From contig NZ_BBRF01000003.1 of the NCBI RefSeq assembly GCF_000975135.1, positions 124,001-188,000 on the forward strand: DNA of 64,000 bases, given 5' to 3'. A model generated the notes under the pieces. That model was not told the DNA's origin, made no database searches, and worked only from the letters and a program-made list of their open reading frames with translations. Source of the stretch: Demequina aurantiaca. Its GTDB lineage: Bacteria; Actinomycetota; Actinomycetes; Actinomycetales; Demequinaceae. A program made the position numbers and the translations under genes. Below are positions 44,200 through 58,031 of the stretch, one piece after another (position 1 is the stretch's first letter; every line of letters starts with the position of its first letter).

Positions 44200-45390
44200 T
44201 TATGCCTCCAGTACGGCGAGGCCCGGGAGGACCTTGCCTTCGAGCAGTTCGAGCGACGCGCCGCCGCCAGTGGAAATGTGACCGAATCCGGCCTCGTCGA
44301 AGCCGAGTCGACGGACGGCAGCTGCCGAGTCGCCTCCGCCCACGACTGAGAACCCGTCCGCGTCGATCATGGCCTGAGCCACGGCCTTAGTGCCGCCGGC
44401 GAAGGCCTCGAACTCGAATACGCCCATGGGGCCGTTCCAGACGATGGTCTTCGCGTCGGCAATCTTGGACGCGAACAGTTCTGCCGAGTCCGGGCCGATG
44501 TCGAGGCCGATGCTGTCGGCGGGAATTGCGTCCGCTGCGACAACCTTGTGGTCGGCGTCGGCGGCGAATGCCGCGGCTGCCTCGATGTCCGTGGGAAGGA
44601 CGATCTCGACGCCGTTGGCCTCCGCGGTCGCGAGGTAGCCCTTGACGGTCTCGATCTGGTCCTCCTCGAGCAACGAATTGCCCACGCCGTAGCCCTTGGC
44701 CGCGAGGAAGGTGAACACCATTCCTCCTCCGATGAGCAGGCGGTCGGCCTTGCCCAACAGGTTGGCGATGACGCCGAGCTTGTCGGAGACCTTGGAGCCG
44801 CCGAGCACCACGACGTACGGGCGCGCGGGCTCGTTGACCGCACGGCTGAGGGACTCGACCTCGTTCTGCACCAGCGTGCCGGCGGCCGCGGGCAGGACCT
44901 TCGCCAGGTCGTAGACCGACGCCTGCTTGCGGTGGACGACGCCAAAGCCGTCGGACACGAACGCATCGGCAAGCTTGGCGAGTTCGGTTGCGAGTTCCTC
45001 GCGCTCGGCGTCGACCTTGGAGGTCTCGCGGGCGTCGAAACGCACGTTCTCAAGCATGACGACGTCGCCGGACTTCGCGGCGGCAACCACGGCGGCAGCG
45101 GACTCGCCCACGAGGTCATCGGCGAGTGTCACGGGCTGCTCGAGCAGTTCCGACAGTCGCGCGGCAGCGGGAGCGAGGGAAAACTTGGCGTCGGGAGTGC
45201 CACCGGGGCGGCCGAGGTGCGCCATGACGATGACTGCGGCACCGGCGTCAAGCAGGCGCTTGATGGTGGGAACGGAGGCGCGCACGCGGCCGTCGTCGGT
45301 GATGGTGGTGCCATCGAGCGGCACATTGAGGTCTGAGCGCACGAGTACGCGCTTGCCGGTGAGGTCACCGAGCGATTCGATCGTCTTCAT
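44200..45390 (-). CDS. pgk: Phosphoglycerate kinase
   Basis: 396 residues, two-domain kinase. N-terminal [14 protein letters not shown], central [15 protein letters not shown] and C-terminal [14 protein letters not shown] and [14 protein letters not shown] (nucleotide site) are all complete. The ATG at 45390 has AAGGA upstream. The gap-pgk interval of 144 bp carries a terminator-like hairpin, so pgk-tpiA may be transcribed both by read-through and from a separate promoter. Confidence 0.97.
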   Translation of the reverse strand: MKTIESLGDLTGKRVLVRSDLNVPLDGTTITDDGRVRASVPTIKRLLDAGAAVIVMAHLGRPGGTPDAKFSLAPAAARLSELLEQPVTLADDLVGESAAAVVAAAKSGDVVMLENVRFDARETSKVDAEREELATELAKLADAFVSDGFGVVHRKQASVYDLAKVLPAAAGTLVQNEVESLSRAVNEPARPYVVVLGGSKVSDKLGVIANLLGKADRLLIGGGMVFTFLAAKGYGVGNSLLEEDQIETVKGYLATAEANGVEIVLPTDIEAAAAFAADADHKVVAADAIPADSIGLDIGPDSAELFASKIADAKTIVWNGPMGVFEFEAFAGGTKAVAQAMIDADGFSVVGGGDSAAAVRRLGFDEAGFGHISTGGGASLELLEGKVLPGLAVLEA

Positions 45391-45483
45391 CTGTCTTCCT
45401 TCAGTTCGAGAAAATCAGGAGCCCGGCGCGCGGGGTGTGCAGCGCGGGCGAGGTCATGCGAGGCGAGCATTGGCCCTGACGTA

Positions 45484-45520
45484 GCAACGTCCGCACACGC
45501 GATGCGTGTACGGACGTTGC
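45484..45520 (-). terminator. Stem-loop between gap and pgk
   Basis: Ten-bp stem GCAACGTCCG / CGGACGTTGC with an inner six-bp ACACGC / GCGTGT stem after one mismatch and a three-base loop; starts 15 bases past the gap stop. No U-run. Probably partial termination or mRNA 3'-end protection that separates gap from pgk-tpiA expression. Confidence 0.65.
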
Positions 45521-45534
45521 TGCAGTCACGGGAG

Positions 45535-46599
<1,065 letters not shown>

Positions 46600-46696
46600 C
46601 TACGTGCGCTGGGGCCGGAACGATCCCTGGCCACTGCCTTCTACCCTACTACTACCCAGACGCACGATGCACGCGACTTAGGTCCCGAGTTGACCG

Positions 46697-47683
46697 CTAC
46701 CGGTCGAGTTCGAGCAGCTGCTCCGCGATACCGGCCTCGGTGTCCGGGATGCCCAGATCTTCGGCCTTCTTGTCGGCCGTGGCGAGCAGGCGGCGGATAC
46801 GGCCGGCGACCGCATCCTTGGTGAGCTGAGGGTCGGCCATCTTGCCGAGCTCCTCGAGCGACGCTTCCTTATTGGCGAGGCGCAGCTGGCCGGCCTCACG
46901 CAGGTGATCGGGGACCTCGTCGCCCAAGATCTCGAACGCGCGCTCGACTCGGGCGCCGGCCGCGACGGCCGCCTGGGCGGAGCGGCGCAGGTTGGCGTCG
47001 TCAAAGTTTGCGAGGCGATTGGCGGTGCCGCGTACCTCGCGGCGCGTGCGCTTCTGCTCCCAGTCGAGCACCGAATCGTGGGCACCGAGACGGGCGAGTA
47101 GGGCGGAGATGGCGTCGCCGTCGCGGATGACCACGCGGTCAACGCCGCGCACCTCGCGCGACTTTGCTGAGATGCCCAAACGACGAGCGGCGCCCACCAG
47201 CGCCAACGCTGCCTCCGGGCCGGGCGAGGTCACCTCGAGCGCGGAGGACCGACCGGGCTCCGTCAGGGAGCCATGCGCAAGAAACGCGCCACGCCAGGCG
47301 GCGATGGTGTCGTCCAGGGAACCAGCGACGACGTGCGGGGGCAGTCCACGGACAGGGCGTCCGCGGTGGTCAAGGAGACCCGTCTGACGGGCGAGGGACT
47401 CGCCCTCCTTCACGACGCGCACCACGTAGCGGTTGCCCTTCTTCAGGGCACCGCCCTGGACCACGATGATTTCGCTGCCGAGGCCATAGACCTCGTGAAT
47501 AAAGGTACGGAGGCGGCGTGCTCCAATGGCGGTGTCGAGCTCCGCCTCAATCACGATGCGACCCGACACGATGTGCAATCCGCCGGCGAACCTCAGGGTG
47601 GAGGCGATCTCAGCTTTTCTCGCCGACACCTTCTCCGTGGGTACGCGTGCGAGTTCGTCCTTCACCTGTGCCGTCAGAGCCAT
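46697..47683 (-). CDS. whiA: DNA-binding regulator WhiA
   Basis: 328 residues. N-terminal LAGLIDADG-endonuclease-like fold without catalytic residues ([37 protein letters not shown]) and C-terminal helix-turn-helix ([25 protein letters not shown]). Controls division and sporulation genes with WhiB in Streptomyces; in non-sporulating Actinobacteria its role is less clear. I chose ATG at 47683 ([14 protein letters not shown], the usual start); an in-frame start at 47788 would overlap yvcK. CAAGAT lies six bases before this ATG. Confidence 0.95.
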   Translation of the reverse strand: MALTAQVKDELARVPTEKVSARKAEIASTLRFAGGLHIVSGRIVIEAELDTAIGARRLRTFIHEVYGLGSEIIVVQGGALKKGNRYVVRVVKEGESLARQTGLLDHRGRPVRGLPPHVVAGSLDDTIAAWRGAFLAHGSLTEPGRSSALEVTSPGPEAALALVGAARRLGISAKSREVRGVDRVVIRDGDAISALLARLGAHDSVLDWEQKRTRREVRGTANRLANFDDANLRRSAQAAVAAGARVERAFEILGDEVPDHLREAGQLRLANKEASLEELGKMADPQLTKDAVAGRIRRLLATADKKAEDLGIPDTEAGIAEQLLELDR

Positions 47684-47699
47684 GCGCTTATCTTGCCAC

Positions 47700-48656
47700 T
47701 CAATGCCGTTGTTCGGGGACGCTTCCGGCCAATCGTGAGAGCAAGCCCTGATAAACGCCGCGCAAAAGTTCTGGGTCATGTCGCGCATTGGCGCCGTCCA
47801 GCGCTACATCGGCGGAGACAAGTTCAGCGCCCCACGCCGTCAGTTCGGCACGCAACTCGGCGTCGTCGCTGTGACCGGTGTCTGCCACGACCATCGCTGG
47901 GCGGAAGTCCGGCACCAACTCGCGCATGGCACGGATGTCGTCCACCCGGTCGGTTCCCGCGGTCTCAATGTCTTCGTGAGCCAGATTGAGCGTCACCACC
48001 GTGCGGCTCGCCGCCCCATGTAACGCCCGGGAAACGTCCGGCACCAGGAAGTGCGTGAGGACCGAGGTGTACCAACTACCGGGACCGAGCACCACCATGT
48101 CCGCCTCGGTGATGGCGGCGACCGTCGCGTGGGGTACCGACGGTCGCTCGGGTTCCACTCGGAAACCACGAATCCGACCTGGAGCCGAGGCAACCTCGGC
48201 CTGGCCGCGCACCTCAACCACCCCATCGGCTTGCTCCACCATGGCGACAATCTCCAGCGGCACGTCCGCCTGAGGCAGCACCCTGCCTCGGGCGCGCAAC
48301 AACCGAGCGACCCAGTCCAGGCCATCGACCGCCGAGCCGGTGTGTTCCCACAGCGAGGCGATGAGCAGGTTGCCGAGCGCATGGCCGTCAAGTGGCCCGT
48401 CCGACTCGAATCGTGACTGCAGCACGTCGCGCCAGGTACGACCCCACTCGGTGTCCTCACACAACGCGCTCAACGCCATCCGCAGGTCACCGGGAGGCAG
48501 GACACCGAGCTCAGAGCGCAGGCGCCCCGATGATCCACCGTCGTCGGCAACGGTCACGATTGCGGTGAGCGACGGGCTCAGGTCGCGGAGCGCAGTCAGG
48601 GTCGCGTAGAGGCCATGGCCACCGCCGAGAGCGACAATGCTCGGATCCGGATTCAT
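47700..48656 (-). CDS. yvcK: YvcK/CofD-like gluconeogenesis factor
   Basis: 318 residues. N-terminal [19 protein letters not shown] nucleotide-sugar loop and [12 protein letters not shown] are diagnostic; [13 protein letters not shown] and [20 protein letters not shown] follow. In Bacillus and mycobacteria YvcK binds UDP-GlcNAc and links cell-wall precursor synthesis to carbon source. Lies in the conserved rapZ-yvcK-whiA trio; ATG at 48656 overlaps the rapZ stop (ATGA). Confidence 0.94.
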   Translation of the reverse strand: MNPDPSIVALGGGHGLYATLTALRDLSPSLTAIVTVADDGGSSGRLRSELGVLPPGDLRMALSALCEDTEWGRTWRDVLQSRFESDGPLDGHALGNLLIASLWEHTGSAVDGLDWVARLLRARGRVLPQADVPLEIVAMVEQADGVVEVRGQAEVASAPGRIRGFRVEPERPSVPHATVAAITEADMVVLGPGSWYTSVLTHFLVPDVSRALHGAASRTVVTLNLAHEDIETAGTDRVDDIRAMRELVPDFRPAMVVADTGHSDDAELRAELTAWGAELVSADVALDGANARHDPELLRGVYQGLLSRLAGSVPEQRH

Positions 48657-49591
48657 GTCGTGAGGTGGTCCCGGTCGGTGGGGCGGTCACGGTGGGTGGT
48701 GCGCACGGAATAGCCGAGCTCTCTCAACGCGTCGCTGAGAGCCTCTGCCATCGCTACGGAACGGTGCTTGCCGCCCGTGCAGCCGACGCCGATGGTCACG
48801 TCGCTCTTATCGTTGGCGCGGTAGCGATTGAGAGCAATGTCGATCACGTTGGCGTAGCCATCGAGGAAGGCCTGAGCGCCGTCGTCCGACAGCACGTGGT
48901 CGCGCACGGCCGGGTCGAGGCCCGTGAGTGGCCGCAATTCGGGATTCCAGTGCGGGTTGAGCAGGAAGCGCACGTCGGCGATGAAGTCGGCATCGGCCGG
49001 AATGCCGTTCTTGAAGCCAAAGGACAACACGTTCACGTGAATGCGAGGCGTCTCTGCCGCCACCTCCTCGGTCACCCTGTCGCGCAACTGATGCACGTTG
49101 AGGGTCGAGGTGTCGATGACGTTGTCTGCGCGCTCGCGCACGTTAGCCAGCTGGGTCCGCTCGCGCGCAATCCCTTCCAGGATGGTGCCATCCTGCTGGA
49201 GCGGGTGTCGGCGACGCGCCTCTTCGTAGCGCGAGACCAGGGTGTGGTCCGAGGCGTCGAGGAAGATCAACGTGACGGGCACGTCGCGCGCCTCCAGGTC
49301 GTCCATCACGGCCTCGAGGTCCTGGAAGAACTCGCCGCCGCGCACGTCGACCACCGCAGCCAGCTTGCGTCCCGAGTCGCGACCCACCATCGTCACCAGG
49401 TTGGCAAGCATCTGTGGCGGCAGGTTGTCGACCACATACCAGCCCAGATCCGCGAGCACAGCGGCCGCACGGGTGCGTCCAGCGCCCGACATTCCCGTCA
49501 GGATCATGACCTCGGGCTTCGAGTGGGGGGCCTCGACGTCGGGTTTACGAATACCCGACGGATAGGTCTCAGAAACGGGTTCGTTGGTCAT
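48653..49591 (-). CDS. rapZ: RNase adapter protein RapZ
   Basis: 312 residues. Walker A-like GMSGAGRTRAA near 33-43 has Arg in place of Lys, which is normal for actinobacterial members. Further marks are WYVVDNLPPQML, and in the C-terminal UDP-GlcNAc-sensing domain GFKNGIPADAD and GCTGGKHRSV. In E. coli it steers RNase E to GlmZ; in Actinobacteria the target is unknown. CATGCT lies six bases before the ATG. Confidence 0.93.
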   Translation of the reverse strand: MTNEPVSETYPSGIRKPDVEAPHSKPEVMILTGMSGAGRTRAAAVLADLGWYVVDNLPPQMLANLVTMVGRDSGRKLAAVVDVRGGEFFQDLEAVMDDLEARDVPVTLIFLDASDHTLVSRYEEARRRHPLQQDGTILEGIARERTQLANVRERADNVIDTSTLNVHQLRDRVTEEVAAETPRIHVNVLSFGFKNGIPADADFIADVRFLLNPHWNPELRPLTGLDPAVRDHVLSDDGAQAFLDGYANVIDIALNRYRANDKSDVTIGVGCTGGKHRSVAMAEALSDALRELGYSVRTTHRDRPTDRDHLTT

Positions 49592-49608
49592 ACGACAAGC
49601 ATGCCACC

Positions 49609-51471
49609 CTAGGAGCGCAATGCGGTATAGACCTGCGCCGCAGTCCCGGATCCAATCCCCGGCACCAGCGCAATCTGTTCCGGCGACGCCTCCTTGAGCT
49701 TCGCAAGGGACCCAAAGTGCCGGATCAGCGCCTTGGAGCGCGTGGGCCCCACTCCGGGAATCTCATCCACGGCAGATGCCTGCATCGCCTTGCCTCGCTT
49801 GCGCCGATGGTTCTTGATCGCGAACCGGTGAGCCTCGTCGCGCACTCGCTGCAACAGGTACAGCGCCTCGGACCCGCGCGGCAGAATCACGGGGAACGGG
49901 TCGCCGTGAATCCACACCTCCTCGAGGCGCTTCGCGAGTCCCACGAGCATGACGTCCACAATGCCGAGCTCCTGCAGCACCTCCGCGGCAGAGTTGACCT
50001 GCGGCAGGCCACCGTCCACCACCACCAGCTGCGGCGGGTAGGCGAATCGTGCGGTCTCGCGTTCCTCGGGAGGCAGTTGAGACTCCTCGAGGTACCGACT
50101 GAACCTGCGCCGCAATACTTCCTTCATCGCCGCGGTGTCGTCCGTCGCATCGGCGATGGAGAACTGGCGGTACTGCGCCTTGCGTGGCAACGCGTCCTCG
50201 AACACCACCATCGAGCCCACCTGGTTGGTGCCGGACGTGTGGGAGATGTCGTAGCACTCGATCCGCAGTGGTGCATCGGCCATGCCGATTGCGCTCTGCA
50301 GCTCCTGCAGTGCCGCCGAGCGGGTCGTGAGGTCGGAGGCCCGCTTCAGCCGATGCTGGTCCAGTACCTGTTGGGCGTTCTGGTGGCCGGTGGTCGCCAA
50401 TTCGGCCTTCTTGCCACGCGACGCCACGCGGATGGCCACACGCGCTCCGCGCACCCCGGAGAGCCACTCACTGACGCTGTCGGCCATCTCAGGAATGGCG
50501 GGCACCAGAATCTCGGTGGGGATATCCTCCGCAACCGCGGATCCGTAGGCCTCCTGAATGAGTTGCGCGACCATGCCCGGAGTCTCGAGGGGCTCGGGCT
50601 TATCCACGACCCAGCCACGCTCCCCCGCGATGCGTCCGTCGCGTACGTGGAACACGTGGGCCGCCGCCTCCATGTCGTCGTCCACCAGGCTGAAGATGTC
50701 GGCGGTGGTGCCGGCGGGAAGCACCACCGCGTTGCGCTCCAGGACAGCATTGAGGGCACGGAGTCGGTCGCGCGCCCGCGCTGCACCCTCATAGTCCTGC
50801 TTCGCGGACGCCGTCTCCATGGCGGCGGTGAGGTCCCGCATCATCGTCTTGGCATCGCCACCGAGCACGGCACAGACTCGCTCCGCCAGCGCCCGGTGAT
50901 CCTCGACGCTGATGCGACCCACGCACGGCGCAGAACACTTGTCGATGTACCCGAGCAGGCACGGGCGCCCCTGCCGCTCGGCCTTCTTGAACACCCCGCT
51001 AGCGCATGTGCGCACCGGCAGCGCCGTCAGCAGCGTATCCACCGTTTCGCGAATCGCCCACGCCTTCGCGTACGGGCCAAAGTAGCGGACCCCGGGCTTG
51101 CGGTCGCCACGCATCACCTGGATGCGCGGGTACTTCTCGTTCAGCGTCACCGCGAGGTACGGGTAGGACTTGTCGTCCTTGAACACCACGTTGAAGCGTG
51201 GGTCGTACTGCTTGATCCAGGTGTGCTCGAGGATCAACGCCTCGACCTCGGATCGCACGACTGTCCATTCGACCGATGCCGCGGTCGTCACCATCAGCCG
51301 CGTGCGCGGGTGCAACGCAAACAGGTCCTGAAAATAGTTGCTGAGGCGCGCACGCAGGTTCTTGGCCTTGCCGACGTACACCACCCGCCCATGCGGATCG
51401 CGAAAGCGATACACGCCCGGGTTGGTGGGGATACTGCCCGGTGCGGGGCGGTAGTCGGCCGGATTCGTCAC
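49609..51471 (-). CDS. uvrC: Excinuclease ABC subunit C
   Basis: Makes both incisions in nucleotide excision repair. 620 residues: GIY-YIG domain (GVYRFRDPHGRVVYVGKAK, about 19-37), a cysteine cluster in the middle (CLLGYIDKCSAPC), UVR UvrB-binding motif near 205-240, RNase H-like domain with IECYDISHTSGT, and C-terminal helix-hairpin-helix pairs (IPGVGPTRSKALIRHFGS). Start is GTG at 51471. The uvrA stop codon lies within the TAATCT that precedes it by six bases. Confidence 0.97.
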   Translation of the reverse strand: MTNPADYRPAPGSIPTNPGVYRFRDPHGRVVYVGKAKNLRARLSNYFQDLFALHPRTRLMVTTAASVEWTVVRSEVEALILEHTWIKQYDPRFNVVFKDDKSYPYLAVTLNEKYPRIQVMRGDRKPGVRYFGPYAKAWAIRETVDTLLTALPVRTCASGVFKKAERQGRPCLLGYIDKCSAPCVGRISVEDHRALAERVCAVLGGDAKTMMRDLTAAMETASAKQDYEGAARARDRLRALNAVLERNAVVLPAGTTADIFSLVDDDMEAAAHVFHVRDGRIAGERGWVVDKPEPLETPGMVAQLIQEAYGSAVAEDIPTEILVPAIPEMADSVSEWLSGVRGARVAIRVASRGKKAELATTGHQNAQQVLDQHRLKRASDLTTRSAALQELQSAIGMADAPLRIECYDISHTSGTNQVGSMVVFEDALPRKAQYRQFSIADATDDTAAMKEVLRRRFSRYLEESQLPPEERETARFAYPPQLVVVDGGLPQVNSAAEVLQELGIVDVMLVGLAKRLEEVWIHGDPFPVILPRGSEALYLLQRVRDEAHRFAIKNHRRKRGKAMQASAVDEIPGVGPTRSKALIRHFGSLAKLKEASPEQIALVPGIGSGTAAQVYTALRS

Positions 51472-51480
51472 GCGTTCAGA

Positions 51481-54321
<2,841 letters not shown>

Positions 54322-54327
54322 ACGCCT

Positions 54328-54333
54328 ATGCTA
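54328..54333 (-). promoter_or_regulatory. -10 element for a leaderless uvrA mRNA
   Basis: Minus-strand TAGCAT six bases before the GTG at 54321. The LexA box begins 13 bases further upstream, covering the -35 position. Confidence 0.55.
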
Positions 54334-54346
54334 CGTGGGAAATGCG

Positions 54347-54362
54347 TCGAACATGTGTTCGA
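54347..54362. promoter_or_regulatory. LexA (SOS) box
   Basis: TCGAACATGTGTTCGA, a perfect match to the actinobacterial/Gram-positive SOS consensus TCGAAC-N4-GTTCGA. It overlaps the -35 position of the uvrA promoter and lies 66 bp before the start of the divergent YciI-like gene, so LexA could repress both. Confidence 0.9.
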
Positions 54363-54427
54363 ACGCGCCGATGTCGCCAATAGTTTGCGATTTGTTCCGC
54401 GGCGGTGCCACGCACCACAATGAGGCC

Positions 54428-54715
54428 ATGACGAACTACATGGTCGAGTACACCTATACCGACGACGCCGCCAGCCGCGACGCGATCCGCCCCGAGCACC
54501 GCGCGTACCTAGACTCGTTAGTCGGTACCGGTCAGATGCTGGCCTATGGCCGCTTTGGCGAGGACGGTCCCGCCGGCGCGCTGCTGCTGGTGGCCGCCGC
54601 ATCGGCCGCCGAGGTCGAGTCCCTACTCGCCGAGGATCCGTTCGTGAAGAACGGCATAGTGGGCTCGCACCGCGTACGTGAGTGGATCAACACCTGGGGC
54701 GCAGTGCCCCGCTAG
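54428..54715 (+). CDS. YciI-like (YCII domain) protein
   Basis: 95 residues, small dimeric ferredoxin-like fold. MTNYMVEYTYTDDAASRDAIRPEHRAYLDSL followed by LAYGRFGEDGPAGALLLVAA and LAEDPFVKNGIV matches the YciI family; the conserved His (in PEHRAYL) and the Asp (in EDPF) proposed as catalytic are present. Substrate unknown. ATG at 54428 has GAGG two bases upstream and CACAAT six bases upstream. It shares its upstream region and LexA box with uvrA. Confidence 0.88.
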   Translation: MTNYMVEYTYTDDAASRDAIRPEHRAYLDSLVGTGQMLAYGRFGEDGPAGALLLVAAASAAEVESLLAEDPFVKNGIVGSHRVREWINTWGAVPR

Positions 54716-54724
54716 CGGTTCCCC

Positions 54725-54747
54725 GCTCGGCGACGAGCTACTTTTTT
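54725..54747 (+). terminator. Intrinsic terminator of the YciI-like gene
   Basis: GCTCG-GCGA-CGAGC hairpin followed closely by six T on the plus strand, ten bases past the stop. It overlaps the end of the convergent terC-like gene; the T-run encodes that protein's terminal Lys-Lys. Confidence 0.6.
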
Positions 54748-55838
54748 GAGCCATCCGGCGTCTCGCCGTCCCCGGACGTAGCCTCGGTCACGCGCGACTG
54801 ATCCCCGTCCGCCAGGTGCCGCAACTCCTCGCCGCCCTCAGCCGCCTCGAGTTCAGCGTCAAGCGCCTTCTTATTTCTGGTCGCGATGAGGCTGGCCACG
54901 GTGGCGATAGTCAGCGTCGCCAGAATGACGATCAACGACGTCGAGGTGGAGATTACCGGCGCCCAGTCGAAGGGCTCGCCGCCGTTGAGCCACGAGACCG
55001 AGTTGCTGTGGAGCGCCTCAAGCACCAGCTTGACGCCAATGAAGGCGAGGATCGCTGCCAGGCCATAGTGCAGATAGACCAGGCGCTGCAATAGGCCGTC
55101 GACCAGGAAGAACAGTTGACGCAGTCCCAGCAAGGCGAAGGCGTTCGCCGTGAAGACAATGTACGGGTCCTTGGTGAGGCCGAAGATCGCGGGAATTGAG
55201 TCGAGCGCAAACAGCACATCGGTGGTTCCGAGGGCGAGCACCACTATCAACAGCGGCGTAATCATCCGCTTGCCAGCCTCGCGTACCGTCATACGACCGC
55301 CACGGTAGCCGTCGGTCACGGGCATGATCTTGCGCACGCCGCGTATCAGCGCGCTCTCCTTGTACTCCGGATGCGCGGCATCCTCGCTGTCCTCGCGCAC
55401 CAAACCAATCGCGGTGTAGACCAGGAAGGCACCGAAGATGTAGAACGTCCATGAGAAGTGCTCGATGGCGGCTGCGCCGGCCCAGATGAAGAGGCCACGC
55501 AAGATCAGCGCGATGGCGATGCCGATCAGCAGCACCTTGGGACGGTACTTGGGTGGCACGGCGAACCGCGTCATGATCACGAGGAACACGAACAGGTTGT
55601 CGACGGACAGCGACTTCTCCGTCACATAGCCTGCAAAGTACTCGCCCGCGTGGAAGTCGTCCCACCAGAAGTGCATGCTCGCACCAAACAGCAGGGCAAG
55701 CCCAATGTAGAACAACGACCAGAACACCGACTCGCGGAACGTGGGCACGTGGGGACGCCGAATCACGACGATGAAGTCGAATGCGAAGAGGGCGACGATG
55801 AGCCCAATGGTCGCGGTCCACACAATTGTCTCGTTCAC
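54738..55838 (-). CDS. TerC-family integral membrane protein
   Basis: 366 residues with about eight or nine membrane helices. The family motifs SVDNLFVFLVIMTRF (about 78-92) and LFALDSIPAIFGLT (about 218-231), each with the conserved Asp, are intact. TerC/Alx/MeeF proteins are linked to tellurite resistance or Mn(II) export during protein secretion; the latter is the better-supported role. The charged C-terminal 45 residues are disordered. The start is GTG at 55838 with TAGTAT six bases upstream; no manganese riboswitch could fit before it if that is the promoter. Confidence 0.93.
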   Translation of the reverse strand: MNETIVWTATIGLIVALFAFDFIVVIRRPHVPTFRESVFWSLFYIGLALLFGASMHFWWDDFHAGEYFAGYVTEKSLSVDNLFVFLVIMTRFAVPPKYRPKVLLIGIAIALILRGLFIWAGAAAIEHFSWTFYIFGAFLVYTAIGLVREDSEDAAHPEYKESALIRGVRKIMPVTDGYRGGRMTVREAGKRMITPLLIVVLALGTTDVLFALDSIPAIFGLTKDPYIVFTANAFALLGLRQLFFLVDGLLQRLVYLHYGLAAILAFIGVKLVLEALHSNSVSWLNGGEPFDWAPVISTSTSLIVILATLTIATVASLIATRNKKALDAELEAAEGGEELRHLADGDQSRVTEATSGDGETPDGSKK

Positions 55839-55844
55839 CCGGCA

Positions 55845-55850
55845 ATACTA
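55845..55850 (-). promoter_or_regulatory. -10 element for a leaderless terC-like mRNA
   Basis: Minus-strand TAGTAT, one base from the TATAAT type at several positions, six bases before the GTG at 55838. Confidence 0.55.
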
Positions 55851-55914
55851 CGGGTGCGCCCCGTGAGACGGTGCCAAGCGAGCCGTGCATTTACCCACTC
55901 GTGGCGACCTTCCG

Positions 55915-57984
55915 TCAGCCAGCGTCGAGCATGTGGCGCAGTTCCTTCTTCAGTTCGCCAATCTCGTCGCGCAGCCGCGCAGCGATCTCGAATTGAAGGT
56001 TCGCTGCCGATTCGTGCATTTGCTCCGAGAGTTCCTCGATGAGTCCGGTCAGTTCCGCAGCGGGGCGCTGCGCGTTGGACACCTCGCGAGTTGAGGCCTT
56101 GGCGCCACCCTTCTTTGCCTGAGCCGCGAGGTCGAGCGTCTTCACGGTGTCCGCGTCCTCGCGCGCGAGCATCTCCGTGATGTCACCGATGCGTTTGCGC
56201 AGGGGTGTGGGGTCGATGCCGTTGTCGAGGTTGTATTGCACCTGACGCTCGCGCCGGCGAGTGGTCTCGTCGATGGCCTTGGCCATGGAGTCGGTGATCC
56301 GGTCCGCGTACATGTGCACCTCGCCGGAGACGTTACGGGCGGCACGGCCGATGGTCTGAATGAGTGATGTACCCGAGCGCAGGAAGCCCTCCTTGTCGGC
56401 GTCCAAAATGCTCACTAGAGACACCTCGGGAAGGTCCAGGCCCTCGCGCAACAGGTTGATGCCCACCAGCACGTCGAAGCGCCCCATGCGAAGTTCGCGC
56501 AGTAGCTCGACGCGCCTCAGGGTGTCGACATCCGAGTGCAGGTATTCCACGCGGATGTCGCGATCGCTCAGGAATTCCGTGAGGTCCTCCGCCATCTTCT
56601 TGGTCAGCGTGGTGACGAGCACGCGTTCGTCGCGCTCGACGCGCACCCGAATCTGCTCGAGCAGGTCGTCTATCTGTCCCTCGGTGGGCTTGACCACGAT
56701 CTGCGGGTCGACGAGCCCGGTGGGGCGAATGATCTGCTCGACCACACCATCGGCCCGTTCCAACTCGTACTTTCCCGGCGTGGCCGACAAGTAGACGGTC
56801 TGGCCCACCCGCTCCTGAAATTCCGCCCACTTGAGCGGCCGGTTGTCCATCGCGGAGGGCAGGCGGAAACCGTGTTCGACCAGGGTGCGCTTGCGCGAGG
56901 CGTCGCCCTCGAACATCGCGCCGATCTGCGGCACGGTGACGTGTGACTCGTCGAGCACCAGCAGGAAGTCGTCCGGAAAGTAGTCGAGCAGCGTGTGCGG
57001 GGGCGTTCCGGGGGCGCGTTGTTCCATGTGACTCGAGTAGTTCTCAATGCCGGAGCAGGTGCCCACGGAGCGCATCATCTCGAGGTCAAACGTGGTGCGC
57101 ATCTTCAGTCGTTGCGCCTCGAGCAACTTGTTCTGACTCTCCATCTCCTGCAGCCGCTCGCCGAGTTCCTGCTCGATGGTCGAGATCGCGCGGTTCATGC
57201 GGTCTTGACTCGCCACGTAGTGCGACGCCGGGAAGATATGAACCTGGTCGCGCTGTGCGACCTTCTCGCCCGTGAGTGGGTGCAGGGTGTACAGCGCCTC
57301 CACCTCGTCGCCGAACATCTCGATGCGGATGGCGAGCTCCTCGTACACCGGGATGATCTCAATGGTGTCGCCACGCACGCGGAAGGTGCCGCGCGTAAAG
57401 GCCAGGTCGTTGCGCGCGTACTGGTTCGCCACGAAATTCCGCAACAACTTGTCTCGGTCAAAGACGTCACCCACGGCCAGCGTCACCATGCCATCGATGT
57501 ACTCCTCGGGGGTGCCAAGGCCGTAGATGCAGGACACCGACGAGACCACGATCACGTCACGGCGGGTCAGGAGCGAGTTGGTCGCCGAATACCGTAGTCG
57601 CTCCACCTCCTCATTGATCGAGGAGTCCTTCTCGATGAAGGTGTCCGTCTGAGGGACGTACGCCTCGGGCTGGTAGTAGTCGTAGTAGCTAACGAAGTAC
57701 TCGACGGCGTTGTTGGGCAACAGTTCGCGGAATTCAGTGGCAAGCTGGGCGGCGAGCGTCTTGTTGTGAGCCATCACTAGCGTGGGTCGCTGCAGCTTCT
57801 CCACTAGCCAAGCTGTCGTCGCCGATTTTCCGGTACCAGTGGCACCCAGCAGCACCACGTCTTGCTCCCCCGCCTGAATGCGGCTAGCGAGATCCTCGAT
57901 GGCCTTGGGCTGGTCGCCGGAGGGCTTGTATTCCGAGATCACCTCGAAGGGCGCCTCAGAGCGGCGTAGGTCAGAGTCAGTCAT
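55915..57984 (-). CDS. uvrB: Excinuclease ABC subunit B
   Basis: DNA-loading helicase-like subunit. 689 residues: Walker [14 protein letters not shown] near 46-58, beta-hairpin region [25 protein letters not shown]-like LVLDESHVT, helicase motif [10 protein letters not shown] and a C-terminal UVR domain ([28 protein letters not shown]) that contacts UvrC. Complete. ATG at 57984 with TAGCGT six bases upstream; unlike uvrA no LexA box is visible before it. Confidence 0.98.
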   Translation of the reverse strand: MTDSDLRRSEAPFEVISEYKPSGDQPKAIEDLASRIQAGEQDVVLLGATGTGKSATTAWLVEKLQRPTLVMAHNKTLAAQLATEFRELLPNNAVEYFVSYYDYYQPEAYVPQTDTFIEKDSSINEEVERLRYSATNSLLTRRDVIVVSSVSCIYGLGTPEEYIDGMVTLAVGDVFDRDKLLRNFVANQYARNDLAFTRGTFRVRGDTIEIIPVYEELAIRIEMFGDEVEALYTLHPLTGEKVAQRDQVHIFPASHYVASQDRMNRAISTIEQELGERLQEMESQNKLLEAQRLKMRTTFDLEMMRSVGTCSGIENYSSHMEQRAPGTPPHTLLDYFPDDFLLVLDESHVTVPQIGAMFEGDASRKRTLVEHGFRLPSAMDNRPLKWAEFQERVGQTVYLSATPGKYELERADGVVEQIIRPTGLVDPQIVVKPTEGQIDDLLEQIRVRVERDERVLVTTLTKKMAEDLTEFLSDRDIRVEYLHSDVDTLRRVELLRELRMGRFDVLVGINLLREGLDLPEVSLVSILDADKEGFLRSGTSLIQTIGRAARNVSGEVHMYADRITDSMAKAIDETTRRRERQVQYNLDNGIDPTPLRKRIGDITEMLAREDADTVKTLDLAAQAKKGGAKASTREVSNAQRPAAELTGLIEELSEQMHESAANLQFEIAARLRDEIGELKKELRHMLDAG

Positions 57985-57990
57985 GCCTCA

Positions 57991-57996
57991 ACGCTA
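57991..57996 (-). promoter_or_regulatory. -10 element for a leaderless uvrB mRNA
   Basis: Minus-strand TAGCGT six bases before the ATG at 57984. TGAGG within the spacer could alternatively be read as a very close ribosome site. Confidence 0.5.
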
Positions 57997-58003
57997 CGCC
58001 CCG

Positions 58004-58026
58004 GGTGTGACACGACGGGACACACC
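58004..58026. repeat. Inverted repeat between coaE and uvrB
   Basis: GGTGTG at 58004-58009 and CACACC at 58021-58026, 11-base spacer, in the 47-bp gap. Either a weak coaE terminator or an operator over the uvrB promoter (its -35 region would fall here). Confidence 0.4.
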
Positions 58027-58031
58027 AGCCG

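Noticed and set aside
48653-49591. Arg in place of the Walker A Lys in RapZ as a defect
   Set aside because: GMSGAGR is the usual form in actinobacterial RapZ homologues.
55839-55914. Manganese (yybP-ykoY) riboswitch before the terC-like gene
   Set aside because: The GTG directly follows a good -10 hexamer and no riboswitch core motifs were found upstream.
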